From the NCBI GenBank assembly GCA_900556845.1, contig USQO01000031.1, forward strand, positions 1 to 20,809: a DNA stretch of 20,809 nt. Direction: 5' to 3'. Both the position numbers and the translations under genes were made by a program. The notes beneath the pieces were generated by a model that had not been told where the DNA came from, did no database searches, and was given only the letters and a program-made list of their open reading frames with translations. This stretch comes from an uncultured Bacteroides sp. (GTDB taxonomy: Bacteria > Bacteroidota > Bacteroidia > Bacteroidales > Bacteroidaceae). This document shows, piece by piece, positions 14,202-20,809 of this stretch. Each line of letters starts with the position of its first letter. The first letter of the stretch is position 1.

Positions 14202-17200
14202 TTATTTGTATTCTTCCCAGCTCTTGATAGCAATATCGTCAATACTCATTGAGCAGAATGCATTGATGAATGCACTTGCCAGACGTGCATTGGTTACCAA
14301 TGGAATGTTCAAATCCACTGCAGCACGACGAATCTTGTAACCATTTTCGAGCTCTGTCGGAGTCAAGTCACGCGGAATATTTACTACCATATCGATTTCT
14401 TTCTTATGCAGCATTTCCAATGCCTGTGGCTGTCCTTCTTCGCTTGGCCAGTATACACGTGTATTCTCTACACCGTTTTCTGTAAGGAATTTAGACGAAC
14501 CGCCTGTTGCAAAGATGTTGTAGCCTTTTGCCTTGAGAGCACGGGCAGCCTGCAACAGGTCTACTTTCTGTTTCAAAGTACCGGTAGACATCAGGACATT
14601 CTTTTCAGGAATGCGGTAACCTACAGAAAGCATTGCCTTCAATACTGCACACGATGTATCATCACCAATACAGCCTACTTCACCAGTAGAAGCCATGTCT
14701 ACACCCAATACAGGGTCGGCCTTCTGCAAGCGGTTGAAAGAGAACTGGCTGGCCTTGATACCTACATAGTCAAGGTCGAAGAGGTTCTTTTCTGGTTTTT
14801 CAACCGGCAATCCCAACATGACTTTGGTTGCAAGTTCGATGAAGTTTATCTTCAATACCTTGCTTACAAATGGGAATGAGCGAGAAGCACGGAGGTTACA
14901 TTCGATTACCTTGATGTCATTTTCACGAGCCAGGAACTGAATGTTGAACGGACCGGAAATGTTCAGCTCTTTTGCAATCTGACGAGAGATACGTTTGATA
15001 CGACGAACAGTCTCTACATACAGTTTCTGCGGCGGGAACTGGATAGTTGCATCACCAGAGTGCACACCGGCAAACTCAATATGTTCAGAAATAGCATATG
15101 CCACGATTTCACCGTTCTGTGCCACAGCATCCATTTCTACCTCTTTGGCATGTTCGATGAACTGGCTCACTACAACCGGATGTTTCTTAGAAACGTTTGC
15201 CGCCAACTGCAGGAATCTTTCCAGCTCTTCCTGGTTAGAACATACGTTCATAGCTGCACCAGAAAGTACGTATGAAGGACGAACCAATACCGGGAATCCT
15301 ACTTTCTCGATAAATGCATTGATGTCTTCCATTGAAGTCAACGCGCTCCACTCCGGCTGGTCTACACCGATACGGTCGAGCATAGCCGAGAACTTGTCGC
15401 GGTCTTCTGCATTGTCGATGCTCTTGGCAGAAGTACCCAAAATGTTTACTTTCTGCGCATCCAGACGCAAAGCCAGGTTGTTAGGAATCTGTCCACCGGT
15501 TGAAACGATAACACCGTGTGGATTTTCCAAGTCAAGGATATCCATTACACGTTCGAATGTCAATTCGTCAAAGTACAGACGGTCACACATATCGTAGTCG
15601 GTAGAAACAGTTTCTGGGTTATAGTTAATCATAACCGAACGGTATCCTTCCTTACGGATAGTATTCAATGCCTGAACACCACACCAGTCGAACTCTACAG
15701 AAGAACCGATACGGTAAGCACCTGAACCCAGTACAACAATCGACTTATGGTCACCCAGATAATGAACATCATTAGCTACACCGCTATAAGTCAGATACAG
15801 ATAGTTAGTCTGTGCAGGATATTCAGCAGCAAGAGTATCAATCTGTTTTACAACCGGAACGATACCTACACTCTTACGATAGTTACGTACTTCCAAGATA
15901 CCGTCTTCCATATCTCCCTGATAACCGATAGCACGAGCCACCTGGAAGTCAGAGAATCCCTGACGTTTTGCACGATACAGCAAATCTTTAGGCAGCTGAG
16001 AAAGCTGTGTATGGTTATTACCCCACTCATGCAATTCTTTTGAAGTCTGCATGATATTCATCAACTTGTCTAGGAACCATTTGTCAATCTTAGTAAGATC
16101 GTGAATCTGATCTACTGTATAACCAGCACGCATCGCTTTAGAAATAACGAAGATACGCTTGTCGGTCGGTTCGCGGAGAGCCTTGTCAATATCTTCGATT
16201 ACCAATTCTTTATTTTCAACGAAACCGTGCATACCCTGGCCAATCATACGAAGACCCTTCTGGATAGCTTCTTCGAAAGTACGACCGATAGCCATTACTT
16301 CACCTACCGATTTCATAGAAGAACCCAGCTCACGGTCAACACCGTGGAATTTACCCAAATCCCAACGAGGAATCTTACATACGCAGTAGTCCAATGCTGG
16401 TTCAAAGAAAGCAGAAGTTGTTTTTGTTACAGAGTTCTTCAGATCGAACAGTCCGTAACCCAATCCGAGTTTAGCAGCCACGAAAGCCAAAGGATAACCT
16501 GTAGCCTTAGAAGCCAGTGCAGACGAACGGCTCAGACGAGCATTAACTTCGATTACACGATAATCCTCAGATTCCGGATCGAAAGCATACTGTACGTTAC
16601 ATTCACCCACGATACCGATATGGCGGATGATACGGATAGCCAGTTCACGCAGTTTGTGATATTCACTGTTTGTAAGTGTCTGCGAAGGAGCGATAACGAT
16701 TGACTCACCTGTATGGATACCCAGTGGGTCGAAGTTTTCCATGTTACATACAGTGATACAGTTGTCGAAACGGTCGCGCACAACTTCGTATTCTACTTCT
16801 TTCCAGCCTTTCAAACTCTTTTCAACCAATACCTGAGGAGAGAAAGAGAATGCTTTTTCTGCCAAGACATTCAGTTCTTCTTCGTTGTCGCAGAAACCAG
16901 AGCCAAGACCACCCAAAGCGTATGCAGCACGAATGATAACCGGATAACCCAGCTCTTTTGCAGCACGGCGTGCATCTTCGATATTTTCTACCGCTTCACT
17001 CTTGATTGTCTTTACATTGATCTCATCCAATTTCTGAACGAAAAGCTCACGGTCTTCTGTATCCATGATAGCCTGAACCGGTGTACCCAATACGCGAGTA
17101 TCATACTTCTCGAAAACACCAGCTTTGTAAAGAGCGACACCACAGTTCAAAGCAGTCTGTCCACCAAACGACAGCAAAACACCATCCGGACGTTCTTTTT

Positions 17201-17429
17201 CGATGACTTTCTCTACAAAATAAGGAGTTACAGGCAGGAAGTAAATCTTATCTGCAACACCTTCTGAAGTCTGTACAGTTGCAATATTAGGGTTGATAAG
17301 AACGGTTTCAATACCTTCTTCTTTAAGTGCCTTCAGAGCTTGTGAACCTGAATAGTCGAATTCGCCGGCTTCACCGATTTTCAAAGCTCCAGAACCTAAC
17401 AATAAAACTTTCTTTATATTATCTTTCAT
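14202..17429 (-). CDS. carB: Carbamoyl-phosphate synthase large subunit
   Basis: Synthetase subunit that makes carbamoyl phosphate from bicarbonate, two ATP and ammonia supplied by CarA, feeding pyrimidine and arginine synthesis in the cytoplasm. The 1075-aa protein has the full layout: first ATP-grasp half (1 to about 400, opening LLLGSGALKIGEAGEFDYSG), oligomerisation region (about 400-550), second ATP-grasp half (about 555-935, opening VVLGSGAYRIGSSVEFDW), and a C-terminal MGS-like allosteric domain (about 936-1075, with ATGGSSKFL and VNIPRDLTP). The duplicated SGA-x-(K/R)IG motif shows both halves intact. carA ends 44 nt upstream. A strong terminator follows. No oddities seen. Confidence 0.98.
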   Translation of the reverse strand: MKDNIKKVLLLGSGALKIGEAGEFDYSGSQALKALKEEGIETVLINPNIATVQTSEGVADKIYFLPVTPYFVEKVIEKERPDGVLLSFGGQTALNCGVALYKAGVFEKYDTRVLGTPVQAIMDTEDRELFVQKLDEINVKTIKSEAVENIEDARRAAKELGYPVIIRAAYALGGLGSGFCDNEEELNVLAEKAFSFSPQVLVEKSLKGWKEVEYEVVRDRFDNCITVCNMENFDPLGIHTGESIVIAPSQTLTNSEYHKLRELAIRIIRHIGIVGECNVQYAFDPESEDYRVIEVNARLSRSSALASKATGYPLAFVAAKLGLGYGLFDLKNSVTKTTSAFFEPALDYCVCKIPRWDLGKFHGVDRELGSSMKSVGEVMAIGRTFEEAIQKGLRMIGQGMHGFVENKELVIEDIDKALREPTDKRIFVISKAMRAGYTVDQIHDLTKIDKWFLDKLMNIMQTSKELHEWGNNHTQLSQLPKDLLYRAKRQGFSDFQVARAIGYQGDMEDGILEVRNYRKSVGIVPVVKQIDTLAAEYPAQTNYLYLTYSGVANDVHYLGDHKSIVVLGSGAYRIGSSVEFDWCGVQALNTIRKEGYRSVMINYNPETVSTDYDMCDRLYFDELTFERVMDILDLENPHGVIVSTGGQIPNNLALRLDAQKVNILGTSAKSIDNAEDRDKFSAMLDRIGVDQPEWSALTSMEDINAFIEKVGFPVLVRPSYVLSGAAMNVCSNQEELERFLQLAANVSKKHPVVVSQFIEHAKEVEMDAVAQNGEIVAYAISEHIEFAGVHSGDATIQFPPQKLYVETVRRIKRISRQIAKELNISGPFNIQFLARENDIKVIECNLRASRSFPFVSKVLKINFIELATKVMLGLPVEKPEKNLFDLDYVGIKASQFSFNRLQKADPVLGVDMASTGEVGCIGDDTSCAVLKAMLSVGYRIPEKNVLMSTGTLKQKVDLLQAARALKAKGYNIFATGGSSKFLTENGVENTRVYWPSEEGQPQALEMLHKKEIDMVVNIPRDLTPTELENGYKIRRAAVDLNIPLVTNARLASAFINAFCSMSIDDIAIKSWEEYK

Positions 17430-17473
17430 TGTAACTTTCTATTTTTATGTATTAAAGCAACTTTTCTGCCGTA

Positions 17474-18550
17474 TTACAGCAACTTAACAAACTCATCGAA
17501 CAGGAATTCCGTATCAGTAGGACCTGAAGCAGCTTCCGGATGGAACTGAGCAGAGAACCAAGGATTCTTCTTGTGACGGATACCTTCGTTAGAACCATCA
17601 TTCATATTGATAAACAAAGGTTCCCAATCGGTTCCCAGTGTATTGTTGTCCACTGCATATCCGTGGTTCTGTGAGGTAATGAAACACTTTTCAGTTCCTA
17701 CCATACGCACCGGCTGATTGTGACTGCGGTGACCATATTTCAGTTTATAGATTTTAGCACCTCCTGCTTTTGACAGCAACTGGTTACCCATACAGATTCC
17801 GAAAATAGGAAGTTTTTCGTTCTGCATTGCCTTGCGGATATTCTGTACGGCAGCATCGCATGTATCCGGGTCACCAGGACCATTAGAGATAAACAGGCCA
17901 TCAAACTCCAGTGAATTGAAGTCGTAATTCCATGGAACACGAATCACTTCAACATCGCGTTTCAACAGGCAACGGATAATGTTTGATTTCACACCACAGT
18001 CTACAAGCACTACTTTTTTCTTGCCTTCGCCCTCGTTATAACGGATAACTTCCTTGCAAGAAACCTTGTCTACATAGTTCACTCCGGCATATTCAGCCTG
18101 CGGGATGTTGTCTGGCTCGTCATCGAAGACGATTTTACCCATCATTACACCATGCTCACGCAATACTTTGGTCAGTTCACGTGTATCGATACCTGTAATT
18201 CCAGGAATCTGCTCACGTTTCAACCAATCACCCAAGCTTTCGACTGCATTCCAGTGAGAATACTTTTCGCTATAATCGCTCACAATAATTGCCTCGGCAT
18301 GGATTTTCTCGCTTTCCATAAAATGAGGAAGACCGTTTTCTCCGAAAGTAAACGGAGGAACACCATAGTTACCCACCAGCGGATAAGTCAGCGTCATGAG
18401 CTGGCCTGCATACGAAGGGTCTGTCAAGCTTTCTGGATAACCGGTCATAGCCGTATTAAACACAACTTCACCTGCTACCGGTTTCTCATAACCGAACGAC
18501 TTGCCATGAAAGCGGCTCCCGTCGTCGAGGATTAATGTTACATTTCTCAT
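17474..18550 (-). CDS. carA: Carbamoyl-phosphate synthase small (glutaminase) subunit
   Basis: Class I glutamine amidotransferase that releases ammonia from glutamine and passes it to CarB. Residues 1-130 are the CarA N-terminal domain (GYPESLTDPSYAGQ, 37-50). Residues about 178-358 are the GATase domain with nucleophile Cys253 in FGICMGNQ, SQNHGYAV (293-300) and catalytic His337/Glu339 in QFHPEA. At 358 aa it is slightly shorter than E. coli CarA (about 380 aa). It lies 71 nt after the purF-like gene and 44 nt before carB on the same strand, with no terminator or promoter box between, so the three form one operon. Confidence 0.98.
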   Translation of the reverse strand: MRNVTLILDDGSRFHGKSFGYEKPVAGEVVFNTAMTGYPESLTDPSYAGQLMTLTYPLVGNYGVPPFTFGENGLPHFMESEKIHAEAIIVSDYSEKYSHWNAVESLGDWLKREQIPGITGIDTRELTKVLREHGVMMGKIVFDDEPDNIPQAEYAGVNYVDKVSCKEVIRYNEGEGKKKVVLVDCGVKSNIIRCLLKRDVEVIRVPWNYDFNSLEFDGLFISNGPGDPDTCDAAVQNIRKAMQNEKLPIFGICMGNQLLSKAGGAKIYKLKYGHRSHNQPVRMVGTEKCFITSQNHGYAVDNNTLGTDWEPLFINMNDGSNEGIRHKKNPWFSAQFHPEAASGPTDTEFLFDEFVKLL

Positions 18551-18621
18551 TACCTTAAATTATTCTGTATCGTTTGTTTTGTTACTTAAAATCTTTTTTA
18601 TGCTATTCAGTTTCTTCCGGA

Positions 18622-20505
18622 TTAAAACTGATAATACTTTTCAATATAGTCTATGAAGACTTTATTAAGCATCTTGATACCACCTGGTGTAGGATAGTCA
18701 CCACTGAAATACCAATCTCCCGTATGTTTCGGACAAGCCTGATGTAAACCTTCCAATGTCTGGTATACAATTTCCACTTTTGCCTGTGTACCTGCCGGAG
18801 TTAACAATTCGACAATCTTCGCCGAAATTTCTTCATCCGTAAACGGTGCATATACATCCTTTACATAATTCACCATTTTCTCTTTTGGCAAGTTTTGCTG
18901 AGCCTTGCATTTACGATAAGCCGAAGCAAGTACATCCTTCATGCCTCTTTCGATCAATAAAGCAACAGCTGCCCGGAAAGCAATGAACTGCTCCATGCTT
19001 GACATATCTATTCCGTAGTAATCCGGATAACGAACCTGCGGTGAAGAAGATACAATTACAATCTTCTTAGGATGCAAACGGTCCAAGATACCGATAATGC
19101 TTTGTTTAAGAGTTGTACCACGTACGATACTGTCATCAATGATAACCAGATTATCTACATAAGGTACCAAGCTTCCGTATGTAATATCGTATACATGAGC
19201 TGCCAAGTCATTGCGTGTATTGCTTTCCGCAATAAAGGTACGCAACTTAATATCTTTTATGGCTACCTTTTCACTACGAATACGTTGTGACAGAATTTTA
19301 GCCAGTTCCTCGTGAGCAGGATTATGTCCTAAAGCTTCAATTCGTTTTACCTTCAACTGGTTGAGATAATTATCAAATCCTTCCAGTATACCGTAATAAG
19401 CAACTTCTGCCGTATTTGGAATAAAAGAAAAAACTGTATTTTCTATATCATTATCTATAGCCTTCAAAATAGGGTTAACCAGTAACTTACCCAATAATTT
19501 GCGTTCCTGGTAAATGTCTACATCACTACCGCGGCTAAAATAGATGCGTTCAAAAGAACAAGCTTTTTTCACTTTAGGCTTGTTAATCTGCGCCAGACGC
19601 ATCTGTCCTTTCTTATTAAGCAAGATAGCCTGCCCAGGCTGCAACTCATGAATATCAGCTGCACCGACATTGAAAGCAGTCTGGATAACGGGGCGTTCTG
19701 AAGCCAACACCATAATTTCGTCATCCATATACCAGAATCCCGGACGAATGCCCCAAGGATCTCGTACGGCAAAGCTTTCGCCACTGCCCGTCATACCACA
19801 GATAACATATCCGCCATCCCAAGACGGACTGGAAGTTTTCAGTACATTGGTAAGGTCGATATGCTCTTCGATATAATGAGTTATATCCATACCTTCCAAT
19901 CCCTCTTCCTTACTGCTCTGGTAAAGACGCTCTACTTCTCTATCCAAGCGATGTCCTACCTGCTCCAGCATAATATATGTATCTGCATACTTGCGCGGAT
20001 GTTGGCCGGCAGCCGTAATTCCGGCAAATATCTCATCTACATTCGTCAAATTAAAATTACCGCACAATACTAAATTCTTAGCACGCCAGTTGTTTCTTCT
20101 TAAAAAAGGATGTACATACGACATTCCATTCTTACCTGTAGTAGAATAGCGCAAATGTCCCATATAAAGTTCGCCAGCAAAAGGCAGACTTGTCTTGGCA
20201 AACTCAGCATCAGCCAGTTGTTCAGCTGATAAGTCCTTATAACAATTATGCACATTCTGGAAAATCTCGGTAATTGCTCCCGAGCCTAATCCTCTTTCAC
20301 GAAAAATATATTCTTCACCAGGATTCGCCTGAAGCTTCACACATGCTAATCCTGCAGCTTCCTGCCCACGGTTATGCTGTTTTTCCATTAAAAGATAAAG
20401 CTTGTTCAAACCATACATCCAGGTTCCATATTTTTCCTGATAATACTCAAGTGGCTTGAGCAAACGTATCATAGCGACTCCACATTCATGCTTAATTGGT
20501 TCCAT
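18622..20505 (-). CDS. Long amidophosphoribosyltransferase-family protein (PurF-like)
   Basis: Class II glutamine amidotransferase fused to a phosphoribosyltransferase, the layout of PurF, which makes 5-phosphoribosylamine from PRPP and glutamine in purine synthesis. The N-terminal catalytic Cys is Cys8 in HECGV, exposed by removing a 7-residue propeptide. QHNRGQEAAGLA (43-54), MGHLRYSTTG (115-124) and CGNFNLTN (148-155) are glutaminase motifs. DNLVIIDDSIVRGTT (451-465) is the PRPP-binding loop, and IYFSRGSDVD (321-330) begins the transferase domain. At 627 aa it is 120-150 residues longer than typical PurF (about 470-510), with extra sequence inside the glutaminase half and a C-terminal extension (about 535-627). 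Bacteroidetes often carry a separate, shorter PurF, so this may be a paralogue; hence no symbol. It heads the operon with carA and carB. Confidence 0.9.
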   Translation of the reverse strand: MEPIKHECGVAMIRLLKPLEYYQEKYGTWMYGLNKLYLLMEKQHNRGQEAAGLACVKLQANPGEEYIFRERGLGSGAITEIFQNVHNCYKDLSAEQLADAEFAKTSLPFAGELYMGHLRYSTTGKNGMSYVHPFLRRNNWRAKNLVLCGNFNLTNVDEIFAGITAAGQHPRKYADTYIMLEQVGHRLDREVERLYQSSKEEGLEGMDITHYIEEHIDLTNVLKTSSPSWDGGYVICGMTGSGESFAVRDPWGIRPGFWYMDDEIMVLASERPVIQTAFNVGAADIHELQPGQAILLNKKGQMRLAQINKPKVKKACSFERIYFSRGSDVDIYQERKLLGKLLVNPILKAIDNDIENTVFSFIPNTAEVAYYGILEGFDNYLNQLKVKRIEALGHNPAHEELAKILSQRIRSEKVAIKDIKLRTFIAESNTRNDLAAHVYDITYGSLVPYVDNLVIIDDSIVRGTTLKQSIIGILDRLHPKKIVIVSSSPQVRYPDYYGIDMSSMEQFIAFRAAVALLIERGMKDVLASAYRKCKAQQNLPKEKMVNYVKDVYAPFTDEEISAKIVELLTPAGTQAKVEIVYQTLEGLHQACPKHTGDWYFSGDYPTPGGIKMLNKVFIDYIEKYYQF

Positions 20506-20558
20506 ACTGCGTGTTTTGTTTGGTTAATCTAAAATATACTTTACCCTATGCATATACG

Positions 20559-20594
20559 AAAAAACGCCCGGATTTGCCGAAAAGCAATTCCGGG
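20559..20594 (-). terminator. Intrinsic terminator inside the purF leader (attenuator candidate)
   Basis: 11-bp stem with one mismatch, CCCGGATTTGC (20567-20577) and GCAATTCCGGG (20584-20594), with a 6-nt loop. On the minus strand it runs straight into a T-rich tail with six consecutive T's (20564-20559). It lies downstream of both candidate promoters and upstream of the start codon at 20505. Confidence 0.75.
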
Positions 20595-20704
20595 TGTCTT
20601 ACCTATATTTAATGAATAAATATCGAATAAATAAAAGGGGAATATGGTATCAATAATAAGAAAAAACAGATAATCAAAAGAAAATAGTTTCTTTTGCCCT
20701 GCTA

Positions 20705-20712
20705 CAAATGTA
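20705..20712 (-). promoter_or_regulatory. Candidate -7 box, purF leader (proximal)
   Basis: The minus strand reads TACATTTG, a perfect TAnnTTTG. The nearest TTG upstream is 25 nt away, longer than the usual 19-21, so it is weaker than the distal box. The leader would be about 190 nt. Confidence 0.35.
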
Positions 20713-20779
20713 TAACTTTTACCTTTCTTTATAAAAACAATACCACTCATTGATAAAAGATTCCTGCCTAATTTTCGTG

Positions 20780-20787
20780 CAAAGATA
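20780..20787 (-). promoter_or_regulatory. Candidate -7 box, purF leader (distal)
   Basis: The minus strand reads TATCTTTG followed by CA, a typical Bacteroides -7 element. Its -33 region falls at the window edge and cannot be checked. Transcription from here would begin near 20773 and give a leader of about 268 nt. Confidence 0.45.
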
Positions 20788-20809
20788 AGAATATCTTATA
20801 ACATAATTG

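Larger units (their letters stand above)
20506..20809 (-). other. Leader/intergenic region upstream of the purF-like gene
   Basis: 304-nt A+T-rich stretch with no convincing gene. It contains two perfect TAnnTTTG boxes on the minus strand, an A+T hairpin (20675-20683 with 20688-20696, CAAAAGAAA/TTTCTTTTG) followed by a minus-strand T-run, and an intrinsic terminator about 60 nt before the start codon. The next gene lies beyond the window. Confidence 0.6.

Noticed and set aside
16101..16703. 200-aa + strand frame, and a similar one at 14995-15597
   Set aside because: Antisense to conserved carB sequence; no independent evidence.
20541..20750. 69-aa minus-strand frame that could be a leader peptide
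   Set aside because: It reads through the intrinsic terminator hairpin, has A+T-driven composition and resembles nothing; with no sign of selection it is more likely chance, though a shorter leader peptide cannot be excluded.

Overview
This is most likely a contig from a gut Bacteroidaceae member (Bacteroides or Phocaeicola; the genus is inferred). The evidence is a lipoprotein GH29 fucosidase followed by a periplasmic GH2 galactosidase, a PF14905-type outer-membrane barrel, an HU-related DNA-binding protein, and several promoter boxes of the Bacteroides -7 form TAnnTTTG. G+C is roughly 42-48% by hand count over most of the window and about 60% in the barrel gene. The first 47 bases are not genomic. 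They are an Illumina/Nextera library adapter (end of P7, an 8-base i7 index, read-2 adapter and Tn5 mosaic end), so genuine sequence starts at about 48 and the window sits at a contig end.

Layout. (1) 66-5510, + strand: a two-gene operon for host- or plant-glycan breakdown, alpha-L-fucosidase then beta-galactosidase, closed by a strong intrinsic terminator; its upstream part is cut off by the contig end. (2) 5607-6209, - strand: an HU-like protein with an added C-terminal winged-helix-like region. (3) 6538-7948, + strand: a membrane protein with a PH-like tail, paired with an exported SGNH/GDSL esterase. (4) 8068-9624, + strand: an AAA-ATPase/PD-(D/E)XK nuclease-like protein. (5) 9740-14055, - strand: an ECF sigma factor, a four-helix membrane protein (possible anti-sigma factor), a membrane-anchored OmpR/PhoB-type winged-helix regulator and a G+C-rich outer-membrane beta-barrel protein. 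(6) 14202-20505, - strand: a purF-like gene, carA and carB in one operon, ended by an intrinsic terminator.

How the parts work together. The fucosidase and galactosidase would strip terminal fucose and galactose from a glycan. CarA and CarB make carbamoyl phosphate from glutamine for pyrimidines and arginine, and the PurF-like protein is also a glutamine amidotransferase, so that operon gathers glutamine-N-consuming nucleotide enzymes. Its roughly 270-nt leader contains an intrinsic terminator between candidate promoters and the first start codon, which suggests attenuation or a small RNA.

The most interesting region is the barrel gene and its regulator. The barrel promoter has a full -33/-7 pair (TTTG, 20 nt, TACTTTTG). 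Directly upstream lie three copies of a CTGACA/CTGTCA hexamer at exact 11-bp spacing, the geometry used by OmpR/PhoB winged-helix activators, and the adjacent gene encodes a membrane-bound protein with that DNA-binding domain. This looks like a self-contained sense-and-respond outer-membrane module, but function and ligand cannot be read from sequence.
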